A stretch of DNA of 64,000 bases from Limnomonas spitsbergensis. Taxonomy: Eukaryota; Chlorophyta; Chlorophyceae; Chlamydomonadales. A program made the translations under genes and the position numbers. The notes below the pieces were generated by a model. It made no database searches, was not told the DNA's origin, and saw only the letters and a list, made by a program, of their open reading frames with translations. The stretch covers positions 5,292,501-5,356,500 of the forward strand of contig JAYJMM010000112.1 of assembly GCA_037349105.1 (NCBI GenBank). Reading direction: 5' to 3'. Numbering within the stretch: position 1 is the stretch's first letter; every line of letters begins with the position of its first letter. This document shows positions 1 through 12,054 of this stretch, piece by piece.

Positions 1-16
1 CTTCTTATCAATCCGA

Positions 17-1864
17 ATGCAAGCGTCGCCTTTCAATCGACCAATTATGAGCTGTGACACGAACTCTGTCGGAGATCTGGCCCGCGTCGAAACGACATTG
101 CATGACCTCACGCCGGACCTGCTTAACAATATCCTCGTCCGGGCTGGCAGCTGGAGGGCATCTGGGACCACCTTTGCAGCCTGGGACGTGTGCCGGGAGT
201 GGCGTGACTGCTTGCGCGACTGCCCGCTCCGACTTGGCGACCTCTTAATCGAAGTCCACGGCAACGATGAGGCGCTCATGCGGGCGGCCGCCTGCGGGAG
301 CAAGGCAGTGTGCTCTTGCACACTCGTGAGGAGGCTCGTGAAGTTCGCAGGGGCTGATAGCCAGTTCGAAGAAGTGGTAAACTATGCTGCATCTCGTGGC
401 GACCAGGCTCTGGTCAGGATGATGCTGCAGCTGCCAGAGCATGCGCCTCGTGCGGATTTCCAAGAGGGCATGGCATTGTGCCATGCAGCCGGTAGTGGAC
501 GTGAGGCTATGGTACGCATGATACTTGAGTGGCCGGAGCATGCGCCTAATGCGGACTGTCAGAATGGCGAGGCTTTGTGCTGGGCAGCTTCAGCGGGACA
601 TGAGGCAGTGGTGCGCTTACTCCTTGAGCGGCCAGAGCATGCGCCTTATGCGGATTGCCAGGACGGCGAGGCACTATGTTGGGCAGCTTCTGGTGGCCAC
701 GAGGCAGTGGTGCGCTTACTTCTTGAAAGGCGGGAGCATGCACCTCATGCGGACTGCCAGGGCGGCGCGGCACTGTGTTGGGCAGCTTCAAATGGCCATG
801 AGGCAGTTGTGCGCATGCTTCTGGAGTACCCGGAGCATGCACCTCATGCGGACTGCTTGGGTGGTGAGGCATTCTGCAAAGCGGCTATGGGTGGCCACGA
901 GGCCGTGGTGCGCTTACTTCTGGAGAGGCCAGAGCACGCGCCTCGTGCGGACTGTGTGGATAGCCAGGCTTTGTTGTTGGCAGCAGGTGGTGGCCACGAG
1001 GCAGTGGTGCGTTTACTTTTAGAGTGGCCGGAGCATGCTGCTCGTGCCGATTGCCAGGATGGGGCAGCATTGTGTGCTGCAGCTTCGAGCGGCAACGACG
1101 CCGTGGTGCGTATGCTTTTAGAGAGGCCGACGCATGCGCCTCGGGCAGACTGCGGCAATGGAGATGTGTTGTGTACAGCAACTGGTTGCGGTCACGAGGC
1201 AATCGTGTGCACGTTGCTAGATTGGCCGGAGCATGCACCTCGTGCCGACTGCCAGGAGGGCTTGGCATTGATCTCGGCTGTTTTATCTGACAAAAGGGCC
1301 ATAGTCAGTATGCTTCTCAAGTGGCCAGAGCATGCTCCTCGTGCAGACTGCATGGATAATGTTGCATTGTTGTCAGCAGCTTCGCGCGGCTGCGAGGCAT
1401 TGGTGTGCATGCTGCTCGATTGGCCTGAGCATGCACCCCGCGCGGACTTCCGTGATGGCTTGGTGTTGTGTTGGGCAGCTTATGGAGGCCACGAGGCGGT
1501 TGTGCGATTGTTGCTTGAGTGGCCGGAGCATGCGCCTCGTGCCGACTGCTTGGATGGCAAAGCGATGTGTAGAGCCGCTCAGGGTGGCCATGCGGCAGTG
1601 GTGCGCATGCTTCTGGACTGGCGGGAGCATAGGCCTCAGGCAGACTGCCAGGGTGGCATGGCGTTATGCTTAGCAGCACGAGGTGGCCATGAGGCAGTGG
1701 TGCGCATGCTATTGGACTGGCCGGAGCATGCGCCTCGTGCGGACAGCCATGGTGGCAGCGCGTTACGCGAAGCTACCGATCACCCTGTTGTGTTACAGTT
1801 GCTTCAGAGCCACCTGGTCGCTCAGGGAGTCTGCGACATTCATGACCAGAATGGTCTGAATTGA
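17..1864 (+). CDS. F-box / ankyrin-repeat protein, 615 aa
   Basis: A single uninterrupted reading frame. The N-terminal ~65 residues resemble an F-box (LTPDLLNNIL followed by VCREWRDCL), the Skp1-binding module of SCF ubiquitin ligases. From about residue 85 to 600 there are roughly 14-15 ankyrin-type repeats of 33 residues with a near-fixed core (ADC..G.AL..AA..GHEAVVR.LL) and linker (EWPEHAPR). Ankyrin stacks bind proteins, so a substrate adaptor for ubiquitination is a reasonable inference, not shown. The repeats are alike at DNA level too (99-bp periodicity), which suggests recent internal duplication. The frame stays open to the window edge upstream, so the true start could be ATG 17, ATG 50 (MSCDTN) or outside the window. 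The stop is TGA at 1862-1864. No introns are evident. The repeat consensus, with its Trp/Arg-Pro-Glu-His linker, is unlike typical animal ankyrins. Confidence 0.85.
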   Translation: MQASPFNRPIMSCDTNSVGDLARVETTLHDLTPDLLNNILVRAGSWRASGTTFAAWDVCREWRDCLRDCPLRLGDLLIEVHGNDEALMRAAACGSKAVCSCTLVRRLVKFAGADSQFEEVVNYAASRGDQALVRMMLQLPEHAPRADFQEGMALCHAAGSGREAMVRMILEWPEHAPNADCQNGEALCWAASAGHEAVVRLLLERPEHAPYADCQDGEALCWAASGGHEAVVRLLLERREHAPHADCQGGAALCWAASNGHEAVVRMLLEYPEHAPHADCLGGEAFCKAAMGGHEAVVRLLLERPEHAPRADCVDSQALLLAAGGGHEAVVRLLLEWPEHAARADCQDGAALCAAASSGNDAVVRMLLERPTHAPRADCGNGDVLCTATGCGHEAIVCTLLDWPEHAPRADCQEGLALISAVLSDKRAIVSMLLKWPEHAPRADCMDNVALLSAASRGCEALVCMLLDWPEHAPRADFRDGLVLCWAAYGGHEAVVRLLLEWPEHAPRADCLDGKAMCRAAQGGHAAVVRMLLDWREHRPQADCQGGMALCLAARGGHEAVVRMLLDWPEHAPRADSHGGSALREATDHPVVLQLLQSHLVAQGVCDIHDQNGLN

Positions 1865-3619
1865 TTGCCGATTTGCGGCAACCTACGGCCCTCAGAGTCA
1901 AATAGTAGACTTATAGGCGTGGTGTATTACTATATTCCTAGGGATGACAATCAATCAATGCCAGCTGTCTGTGAAGCTATGTTTGTTTTAGTGGGCGCCA
2001 CAGAGAGGACTTGCTCAGCTGATGTGGACGAAACCTAGACTGGCCTATGGTTTGTGGCCCGAGCAGAAGGGCTTGGTACATGGGGTCCGCTCGACTGTAT
2101 GCCGTGATGGTGCTGAATTTTGCTTGAGCACAATGATATGAAAAATAACTTTGCTACAAAGCTTGGAGGGTATTTCCATGAGAGAGCTCTAAATGGCATG
2201 CTTGTTTAGGGATGTTAATGTCTAGCTGACATGAGGCCTCATGGATGCCGACCCATAGAGTTCACCGGTATTTCATAGGGCATCATGGCTTGCTAGGTAT
2301 TCCGCAAGCGGGATATAACTTTCATTTTTTGCATATATCGGTACCGGTAATCAGGGTCTCATTGTGTGATTGTTGGGAGTTGGGACGGGGCATGTTGAAA
2401 AGACTACCACGCCTCCATGTTTTTGCGAATGCTGCAATATTGAATGTAAGGAAGATGAGCTTCACATAGTTTACATGGTCCTTCGCAGTGAGATTATCCT
2501 TCTTTTCCAGGTTGTCAAGGTTCCAGATTACCCTTATGTTCCCTGAAACGGTGCACCGTATGAATAGAGGTCGCTCAGCCGCCTGTCGTTCCTGCTTCCG
2601 CTGCAGCCCCTAAGCCGCATGCAGTTATTGTTGTCGTTGCTCAGCCGCTTGCAGTTCATGCTGCCGCTGCTTTGATTCGGTCACACGATTACCCTATACA
2701 TATTCATTGGTCCGGCACATCTCGTCTGACCTTGTGCCCCTAGTTCCTCTGGATGTTATGAGAGGGTACGAATCACTGAGTACCATGGCGCAATCAACAC
2801 CTTTCTTGGGCCCTTACAGTGAGTCTTGTGTCTAAAACCATGAATAATGGTGTTGAAGTAAGGGTGGATTCGATGTCAAAGAAATACTGCACTTAAGCAG
2901 GATTTGCAGAGGAGGACGGCTGGTAAGATATAAAGGTCTTCAGTGTCGGAAACTTATGATATGCCAGTAATGCCAGCCCACTGCCTCAAGCAGAACATGC
3001 TGCATTTGGCGGCATATATTTCAATGTAGCGAAGCCTTTCTTGAGCAGGGCCCAAAGGTGTTATGTCAGAGTGTAGCGCGGCTACACTCACCAAGCCACG
3101 GTATATGACGTGCCCGTGTGAATACTAACTCTTTCAAGTGGTTAATCTGCTGCTGAAGTTGCGCAAAGCAGTTGGGGCCAACAATGCCAAGCCTCTCTTT
3201 CAACAACCCGGCAAGTCAATTGTAGGACTGGGGGCACCACCGGGTGAACATGTTGATGACGTTACATGCGGGACAGGTTAAAGGCCCGAGTCAAATGTTA
3301 TGTCACGATGATCATCACAGCCTACGGTTGTTGACATCCTCAAGAGACTCGGATTCCATTTTTGAAAACCATGGGGCGGCACAAGCCATTACACTACCGG
3401 CACCTAATCCAAGACCCAAGGAGGGGGGACAAAATCCGCAGATACCGACATACCGTACGACCTGATACAACCCATGACACCAGTCTCTGCATGACACGGA
3501 TATTCATTTTCCTGACTTAATGTTTTCAAGAAGGAAGAGAGGTATCTGGCAGCGTTGGCTCCTTCTCCCCCATTCATTCAGATTCATGAATGATTTCCCA
3601 TTTCCCTCTGCGTTTCCCG
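1865..3619. other. Intergenic region, no intact gene
   Basis: About 1.75 kb between the ankyrin gene and the next coding remnant. It contains the LINE remnant listed separately at 2391-2546 and a short CAGCCGC/TGCCGCTGC-rich stretch at about 2570-2690, which resembles the Ala/Pro-type minisatellite at 14.5 kb. I see no conserved protein, tRNA or clear regulatory motif in the rest. Confidence 0.5.
2391..2546 (+). pseudogene. LINE C-terminal zinc-knuckle remnant
   Basis: The frame from 2391 to the TGA at 2544-2546 encodes CECCNIECKEDELHIVY. This aligns with the C-terminal zinc-knuckle of the LINE at 33.6-34.9 kb, which reads CRCCNLQCQEDELHMIY. Shared features are the Cys-X-Cys-Cys spacing, the following Cys, and Glu-Asp-Glu-Leu-His. 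Upstream frames are only loosely similar and broken. I read it as an old, otherwise decayed copy of the same or a related non-LTR retrotransposon. Confidence 0.55.
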
Positions 3620-3880
3620 TCAAGTGCTAAAATCTGCCCCATACAGCCTTCTAGAGTTCCAGCCAGCCCCTCCGGTACCCTCTAACTCTCTAAAGAACCC
3701 CGCTTTCCTCAGCTTCAGCTCCAGAAGGTGCAGGAGTGTATCATGGCCCCAGCCCTCTCGAGCCGATGTGGCAACAGCCAATACTGGTCGATACGGTCTA
3801 GAAGCGTGCGCTGTTTGTACCAGGGACTTCAGGCGTTGCGTGATGTGGGCACCTCGTTCGGCCTTGGTCTCGGGACCTGC
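3620..3880 (-). pseudogene. Isolated C-terminal exon resembling EngB-type GTPase
   Basis: The minus frame ends in TGA at 3620-3622. It contains a run RPVLAVATSAREGWGHDTLL followed by HLLELKLRKAGF. This resembles the C-terminal end of EngB/YihA-family ribosome-biogenesis GTPases: the TS/SA G5-like loop, then a helix with LL..L.LR. A splice acceptor (ending TGCAG) fits at about 3880. No upstream exons carrying the P-loop or NKxD were found before the opposite-strand eRF3 remnant begins at 4142, so this is either a stranded fragment or the last exon of a gene with unrecognised exons. Similarity was judged by eye and is weak. Confidence 0.3.
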
Positions 3881-4442
3881 TGCATGAGCAGCTTCTAAGC
3901 AGCTGCTGCTGCTGCTGCTGTTGCTGGGCATCTGCTGCAGCTCAGGCCCCACCTCCTCGCTCTCTCGCGCGAGGCCTCATGGCGCGGGTGGTGCTTCCTC
4001 TAGATCTGGCTGCCCGGCAGCTCCAGATGATGGCCACCCTACCCTGCTAGATTCACCGTCCCCAGCGCCCTCATCATCGCCATCGCTACATACAGGAACG
4101 AGCAGGTGGCGAGCGACGGAGCTACTATGCTGGCTACTACTATGGCTGATAGCTGGGAAGACCAGGCTGACGCCTCTACTTCTGGCCCCCGCCTCCACCC
4201 CCCCCGCCTCGTTCTTTCAATTTTAATCTGAATGCGAGAGGTTTGCTTTCAATCCGGGAGCATCCAACTATGCCCCCAATATCGCTGCTCCACCACCCCG
4301 CCGCCTCGCCAGGCTGCACCTGCGGCAGCTCTAATAATGCACTCCCCGCCCCCACCTCCTCCTCCTCCTTCACCAGCATTGCAACATGCTTCACAGCCAC
4401 CTCCGCATCGGCCTTCTGTAGTGCCACACCACGCATCCCAGT

Positions 4443-5501
4443 CAAGGTAGCACAATACGGCAAAACCGGTTTCGTAGCCGGAGCAGATCGCTGCTCCGCT
4501 CCGGATACGGCAATACTGCTCCGATCCGGCTCACCGTGCAGGAATTTTTTTGCAGCCCTTCCGGGCGACATGACAGGCCATGCAACCCCTGCACTTGTGC
4601 TGCTTAGACGCCTTTGGGGGCGGTTTCAGCAACCACGCGATAGTACGTATACACAACATGTCCGATAGAACTGAGGACGTCGCTGACGTTCCAGACAGAT
4701 TCGTTAATAACCTCGGGAAAACGCTAAACCCCTCTGACCCGTACAAGTTGTCTTCCGATACGCGATGGCGAGCAATGCAAGCAATGCAAGCTAAAGTTGT
4801 CTGGCTCCGGTATGACGAAGCCTTAAGCCCATTGCAACATAGGGATAGGGAAAGATGTCTGCGATCAATCAATCGGCTGTTTTAAGGAACAACGAACTCC
4901 GAAAACAACGAAACACATCTGCGTAATCTGCGCCTACTATACGGTATCCGAGCCATATTATAACCGTCAGATCTATCAGCAATTTAGCACTTGAGCACGA
5001 GCTAAGAAAACCCAGCCTTCCCCGGGGAACCCTGAGCCAAAGTCGCCAAATTCTGCAAACCGACGGTATCAGGCGAGGTTGCAGATTTGAAGGGCAAATG
5101 GGACATTTGAGGGGATTTCAGTTATGCATGTCAACTATCAACGGGGGTTCTTATTGTTTGGACAGTTCAGGAGTTGGGGACTGCATCAATCATTGGCTGT
5201 TTTGCCACAGCATTTTGCATGGTCCAAGTCCTAACTAATATGCATGCATGCATGCATGCATGTAATGCATGCTGCATGAATGCATGATTACTTTGGGGTC
5301 AGTAGGGGGGGGCATCTGGGCATGCATGGGGGTTGTCTGCTGGCATGCAACCATCTTCATGTCTTTGTATGCTAGTATGTAAGCCAGAATGTGCCTAAAC
5401 CAAGTTTTGACTGCAAAGTACTGATACTCCGAGCCCGCCGTATATATCGAAGCGGAGCGGAGCGGACCGGAGCAGAAGCGTATCCGGATTGTGCTACCTT
5501 G
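4443..5501. mobile_element. Non-autonomous hAT-like transposon, 1059 bp
   Basis: Flanked by an exact 8-bp duplication ATCCCAGT (4435-4442 and 5502-5509), the hAT-superfamily target-site length. The ends are inverted repeats: left CAAGGTAGCACAATACGG, right reverse-complement CAAGGTAGCACAATCCGG. Subterminal GGAGC/GCTCC motifs occur at both ends in opposite orientation, as expected for transposase-binding arrays. No transposase is recognisable inside; a 101-residue frame at 4580-4885 has no known similarity. It lies in the N-terminal region of the eRF3 remnant. Confidence 0.85.
5239..5288. repeat. (ATGC)n microsatellite
   Basis: About five perfect ATGC/GCAT tetramers followed by degenerate copies, inside the hAT-like element. 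Strongly palindromic. Confidence 0.9.
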
Positions 5502-6139
5502 ATCCCAGTCAGCAACACAGCCATCAGCTACCGTATTCAGCCAGTAGCACATGCAGTGGCGCAGCCTGCAGTTGCTGCTATACCTACGCAAGCCGACATG
5601 GATGTAGACGTCGAACCAGCTGGAGCCAGCAACGTGGCAGCCAGATCGGCAGGTATGAGTGCCTGGCCGAAGGTCCTGAAGAAGCAGGGGTGGAAGCCAG
5701 GTAGAAGCTGTCTGTCTCTCGGGGCAACCGGCGGGAAGTCCCCATCTTCTGCCTGGCCTTTGACAATACCACGTCTGAGTGGTTTATTCTTGTGTGCGTA
5801 GCTGAGGCAAACGATCTGGCGGAGAAAGTGGAAGCGATAAATGTGACGGCTGCGCCTGTCAGCAAGGGGGAGGTCGCAGACGAGCCAGCTGTCGAGTACC
5901 GTATGATCCGCATTCGCTCGATAAGGAAAGCCTACGATGTATTAATGGCCGAAGATCCGCGGTGGGTGCACCGCTCCGCGAGCAACAGCATTGTCCTGCT
6001 GGCGTTCATAACCACATCTGACCCTCAACAATGCCCCGTCGTTTGCATGCAGGGACCACTTGAACATCGTTTTCATCGGTCACATTGATGCTGGCAAGAG
6101 TACACTCGCAGGGCAGATCCTCTTCCTCACGGTACGAGC

Positions 6140-6600
6140 TGATGGTGTGCAGTTGCTGGGCCCTCCATCTGTCCTCTCAATTATTGAGTGTCACATGCTA
6201 AAGCCCGGGCGCCCGGCCTTCTGTCCGTCCCCTTGCTTGTTGGGTACATGCTTTGGCCCAGCCCTCCGCAGTGCGCTTGCTGTCCTCTCGATCAGCACAA
6301 GCTGTAGCCTGACCCTCCGACGCGATCCAAGTGCTTTATTTTGCCTGGCCCTCCGCCTGTCCCCTCGTTGAGCGCATGCTTCAGCCCCAGTCTCCACGAC
6401 CCGAGTTCATGCTGTCGCCCGACCCGCAATCTGTCTTGTTAATTGACCATGCCGTAGCCCGGCTTTCAGCCGCGAGCTGAGTACATGCATGCTGTTGTCA
6501 GGCCCTCCATCTGTGCCCTCCATCAACTGCATGCTGAACGCCAGTTTTCTGACTACCGTATCCCCTGGTTTTAACTTTTGAGTGCATGCTGTCAGTGGCT
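6140..6600. repeat. Degenerate ~60-bp intron repeats
   Basis: The eRF3 intron after the P-loop exon contains loosely repeated blocks: GCCCTCC, then TGTCC/CTCTC, then a variable segment ending in GCATGCT or ACATGCT. Five or more diverged copies. No exon is recognisable here although one is expected from the protein family. Confidence 0.5.
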
Positions 6601-9600
6601 CAATCCTGCCATTGTCCCCTTATCATACCACGATTGAAAAAGATGAGAGGTGCGAGGGAAAAGCTTGATTGCATGCTGGGCGGTGTGGGGCTGCTACAAG
6701 CTGATCCATCACCACGTCACTGCAAACCCATGCGATGTGCAGTTTTAGTTGTTAGTGTTTACCATAACCCCTTTGTGGGACGGTATTGAGGATTTGGGGC
6801 CGACCATGGGACCGTTGTGTCCTCAAGGGTTGTACTGTTCGAGTGTTCGTCCATTTTAAGCGGAACGTGATCTGAGTTCAGAACGTTAGCTAGGCAGTTA
6901 AGTTTATATCTGTCTTTGCAACATGTAAGGTGGTTTACGTAAAGTAGGTAAGACCAGCGGGTCGCACAACAAGAGACAAGGTTTGTTGTACCAGGTCCAC
7001 AGGGCCGCAGGCTGGGATGCAGCTGAAGTGTGTTTATCTGAACACTGCGTGCAGGGAAGCCAAGGAGAAGAACCGTGAGGGGTGACAGTACATGGCTAAC
7101 ATCATGGACACCAACGAGGAGGAGCGAACCAAGGGGATCACAGTGGAGGTCGGCCGGGCGCATTTCGAGACTGCCCGTGAAGAGAAGCGCTACACCATTC
7201 TGGACGCGCCTGGGCACTGGATCTATGTGCCCAACATGATCCAGGGGACATGCCAAGCAGACGTTGCGATCCTGCTGATATCTGCTCGGAAGGTGAGAGG
7301 GGGCCATCAGCGCTCGAAGGCCGCACAGCAGAGGATCTGGGGCGCATGCAGGGAAATACCTTGAGACTCAGGGATGTGGCTTCAGCCCCGAGCTGCGCTG
7401 TTCCCTTCCCGCACGCCCCTAGGGGGTCGTAGTTTCTTTTTTTCTTTCGACCTTGAGACTCGTGATGCAGAACCTCTCATGAGTCATGAGACAAAGCCCC
7501 TCCAAGCCCCGGACTGGTGCAATAAATCCTGCCCAGAAATATGCTGGCTGCTTTGTGTCATAAGGATCTTCGGAAACCCTGGGCATGCGGGCCTGCTCGT
7601 AAGGAGAGTCATGGAAGGCCTTGGTTTGGTTGGTTTGGATGTCCGCCCTGCCTCAGTTACAAGCTGCAGCTGCTTCCACGCTGAAAAGCTGTGGATTCCA
7701 GCACCAGATGAGCTTAGTATCCATCCTTCCAATACCACTCCAAACAGAACCTAGTTCACAGCTTTTTGAGGTCGTCCTAAGCAATCCTGCCGTTCTGTGG
7801 CCGTGATGTGCTCTCAGGGCGAGTTTGAGACAGGTTTCATGCGCGGTGGCCAGACGCGCGAACGCGCCCAGCTGGCCAAGACGTTGGGAGTCAGCCGCGT
7901 CATAGTGGTGGTCTTAAACAAGCTGGACTGTCCCTCGGTCTGCTTGCCAGGAGGTGCGAGTTGAGGGTGGCTGGCATGCTGTGCCCATTCGGTAATTTAT
8001 GCTTCTGTGCGGATACGTGCCCACTCATGTATGCATAATGCTCATGTGTACAATGTACATAATTCACAGCAGCGGTCGTTTTCTGATTTTCTGTTGAAGC
8101 CTTGAAGGTTGGATTTCTACTCCCCACGCTCTCTTTCCAGGCATGTGGGACAAGAGCCGTTTCGACTTCATTGTGGATGAAATCACGCCCGTTTTGAAAG
8201 GCTGTGGGTACAACATGAAGAAGCAGGTGTCTTTCCTTCCGGTGGCGGCGCTGTGTGGGCACAACATCAAGGAAAGGGTCAAGCCGGAGAACTGTGACTG
8301 GTGTGAGGCAGGGTCACTCGTTGAGGTAAGAAGCCGGGGATGGCCGGATGGGTGTGTATTTTGTTTTCATGACACCATGCATGATATACCAGTATATGGT
8401 GTCATAAATGAATCATGCTTGCGTCCAAACTACCGGTATGTCATCTGATTGTTTTATGAGTGCTCTCAGAAAGATAGGCGGGAAATTTGGCGCACCAAAG
8501 CTAAAAATATATTCACAGAAATAACTCTGACTTTTGCACTTTTAATTTATCAGCCGGGCTGTCGTGGAGACAAAGCTGGATTCACGAAAGTGCTTTACGG
8601 CAGCTGTAAGGATGGCAGACTGGGTACTGTGGAATGGGAGGGGAGGGGCCCTGGAGTGGGTGGACATTTATATGACGAGCAACTAGACAATGGTGTTGCT
8701 GTATGCAGAGTTTGCCTTCACGCCTAATCATTATGGATGATTAAGGTTGTTTTCATGAAGGAAAGCAAATTGAGATGAATTTTGTTCAACTTTTTACAAG
8801 CGCTGGCATGGGGACCTGCACCCTCGTGACTCTGGCCAGATCCCTCGCAGGGTCAAGCCTAGAGGAAGGGAGTCGGGGAATACAAACGAAATATACGATT
8901 TAGGAGAGGCTTTCGGGGCCTGCATAGCACTAATCAGCAAGACCATAGACTCTGATGCTGCTTGTGGGGCAGTTGTTCAAGAGCGCGCTAGACCACCTTC
9001 AGGACCTGCCGGGCAGGAACCACGGGGCCAATTTGGACCCAGCTACCACTTGCTGATGGCTGTCTATTCAAAATATGGGGCTTCTTGTATCAGGCCCTCT
9101 TGCTGCAGGCAGCAGCTGAAGTTTGCTAACATGCCAGGTGTGCCAAATTTGATCACGGATGCGCTGCGCTGTGACACGACGCTGTGACTGCAAAGTATGA
9201 TGAGACTGATGATAAGACGACTGAAAACCTATCTAACATCATCTCAGCTGGGAAGCATACCCTGTACTCATACGTCGACACCAGTGCTGTGCCATTGCGC
9301 CATAATTCAGAAATCGTGTTGGTAATTACGGTCCCTTAGTGGCAAAAGTAGCTGAATTTGCCTTGAAATTGCGGTGACTGAAACTCAGCTACGTAATTCA
9401 GCTACCGTAAGTACCGTCATTGGCACAGCACTGATCGGCAGCCTTTGATTCTCAGGTGCTTGACCAGATCGCTGCTGTTTCGCGCAAATCGCTGGCGCCC
9501 GTGCGTCTGCCGATTGTGGACCGGTGGAAAGAGATGGGCACACTCAATTGTCAATGGCAAGCTGGAGGCTGGCTTCATCCGGGTTGGAGATCAATTCCAG

Positions 9601-9764
9601 ATCATGCCAAACGAGTGGGTGGTGCGCAGCTGGCCTTGTTTATTTACATCCATACTTTCTAGGGGAAGGATTGACTGGCCTCTACGTCCTCAAGAGAGGT
9701 GGTAGCCAAGCGTATACAGTTGTAGGCACGCGGCTGCGGCTCCCGTGGACTGCAAAACTGGAAT

Positions 9765-9875
9765 CGCTTGATGCTACTGAGTCCATAATGTTAACACATG
9801 CAAACAGGAATCGTTTGACACTACTGAGTCCATAATATTAGCACATGCGAAACTGGAATCGTTTGCAGCTTGCTG
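9765..9875. repeat. ~62-bp tandem duplication in eRF3 intron
   Basis: Two adjacent copies of GGAATCGTTTGACACTACTG-type sequence followed by AGTCCATAAT and ACACATGC, with a third partial copy. Intron of the eRF3 remnant. Confidence 0.6.
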
Positions 9876-11946
9876 ACCGCACAGGCTGTGGTTCAAAGCT
9901 TCTCACTCCATGATCGTTTTGTCCCAGGCTCAAGGTGAAGATTGATGCTATTTACCGGGACGAGAAGGAGGTGCAGATGTCGCTGTCAGGCGAGAACTTG
10001 CGGCTGCGGATCTCAGGCGCTGAGGACACGGACATCTCGTCTGGGTTTGTGCTGAGCAGCATTAAGGACCCCGTGCCCTGCGTCACCAAGTTTGAGGCGC
10101 AGATCGTTATTATTGAGCTGCTGGAGCACAGCCCAGTCTTCACGGTGCGTGTAGGGGAAAGGGGAGTGGGGGCAGATTGCGCACGCCGTTTGTATTGGAA
10201 TATTGATGTTCTGATTATCATCATGATGAGTTGACAACCCAATGCACAGCCCTGATGCTGTGAGCTCTGAAAAACGAAGACACCAATGAATACTTGCTAT
10301 CACTGGTTATGCTATGGTTGAGCAAGGCCTGTTATGGTTGAGCAAGGCCTGTTAAAATACTGTTGGCTGAGCTGTGTCAGTAGATGGCTGTTGTCTGAGC
10401 ATAGTGTTGTTTGAGAAAGGTAATGCTAAATGAAGAGAACTCACAGCTATGCCCAACTAGAAGCATGTCATCTTCCTCCCCTCGCAGGAAGCCTCTGATG
10501 AACTGATAATAACTTTCTTTCTGATCAAAAACACTTAAAAGTTGGGACCAGTACTGGGTATACCGGTAGGTCGTCGCAATCAAAACATTTTGTTTTTGCG
10601 TTTTGATTGCTGGTGTTTACAGGTTGGCTACAAGGCAGTGCTGCATATTCACACCACGTGTGAAGAGTGTGAGGTCACCAAACTGATCTCGTCTGTGGAT
10701 TCCAAGACAAAACAGGAAAACACAAAGACAATTTCCCCCCCACTGCTGCCAAATATTGATTTCATCACCTCTGATACCTGGCATAATACAATGGTAGTAT
10801 CAGGAACTCAAATGATGGTTCACAGCGCATTCTGATTATGATTAAGACTGATTTACCCTTTCAGCCACATGCACGCCATGGTTGTCTTTGGTTGTCTTGG
10901 TGCTTAACATGGATCGATGTGCCCCTAGCTGGCCCTCTCTCAGCACTCAACATCATCATTCAGTGCCCTTCGGCACCACCCCTTCATTTGAATATTTCCC
11001 ACAAGCTCCGAGTCTCCCACTTAAACCTGAAGACGCCTCGTCTCAAACATGCAGCTCTTGTCTATGTCCTGCTTTTCCGACCTCGTTTGATCTGGCAGAA
11101 AATATACCGCCCCTCTGTCACGCACTCATCTCCTCGTTTCTTTCTGGACGTAGGTTTGTCACGAAAGGCGGAATCTGCATGGCACGGATCTGTTTGGACA
11201 AGCCAATATGTATCGAGGCTTTCTCGGTGAGGGGCGCACATACAGGCCTAAGTTCGGGAATAATGCAGAGTGCACTGGTAGGGCTACGATGTTGATTTTC
11301 TTGCGCACCAGACTACTATGGGCAAACCATTGTGTAGCCACCACTGGGCTGATTGGGTCCTGACCTACGTATAACCGGCTTTGAGCCGGTGGCCCATTCA
11401 GCAGGGCTCGCTACACTTTGCCCCTCATCCCCAGACAAACACCGGTCCAAGCTGTCGCAGTCTACAGTGTGATGTGCTGAGTGCTGGCAGGCTGTGCATG
11501 CTGGTAGCAAATGCAGAATGGGTGGGGCAGCTGGTTTGCATATGGAGCAAAGCTACCAGCATGTCGCACACCCAGAAAAATCCCAGGGGGGTAGGTAGTG
11601 CTGGCGTGTTGCCCTGGACAACCCGGTTTGCGGGTAGATTACCTGTCTGTGCATGCAGCACCCAACAGGGGCATGGGAGCTTGATATCTGCTGGTCAGAC
11701 AGCATGGCAATATCATGGCACAGCTGGCGCATGCTAGCCAGTGCTTTTGCGGTGGTTATCACATCACTTTCAGCTACATTTCAGCTGCACTGTAGCCTAT
11801 GGACAACAGCCGCTGGCTCGGCCAGCCAGGTTTGGTGTCAATCGGCCCAGGGGTGGCCGCCGCACGGCCCATCACAGGAGGTCCGGGGACCTCTAAAACA
11901 TTACTGATAGCATCCCATATCCCCTTGCACCGGCCTTGGATGCCTG

Positions 11947-12054
11947 CTCTGATACGGACACCATGGTCAACTGCTCTGATGTGGACACCATGGTCAACTG
12001 CTCTGATATGGACACCATGGTCAACTGTTCTGATATGGACACCATGGTTAACAT
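11947..12054. repeat. 27-bp tandem repeat, 4 copies
   Basis: Four head-to-tail copies of a 27-mer centred on GGACACCATGGTCAACTG, with only single-base differences. Located in the last intron of the eRF3 remnant. Confidence 0.85.
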
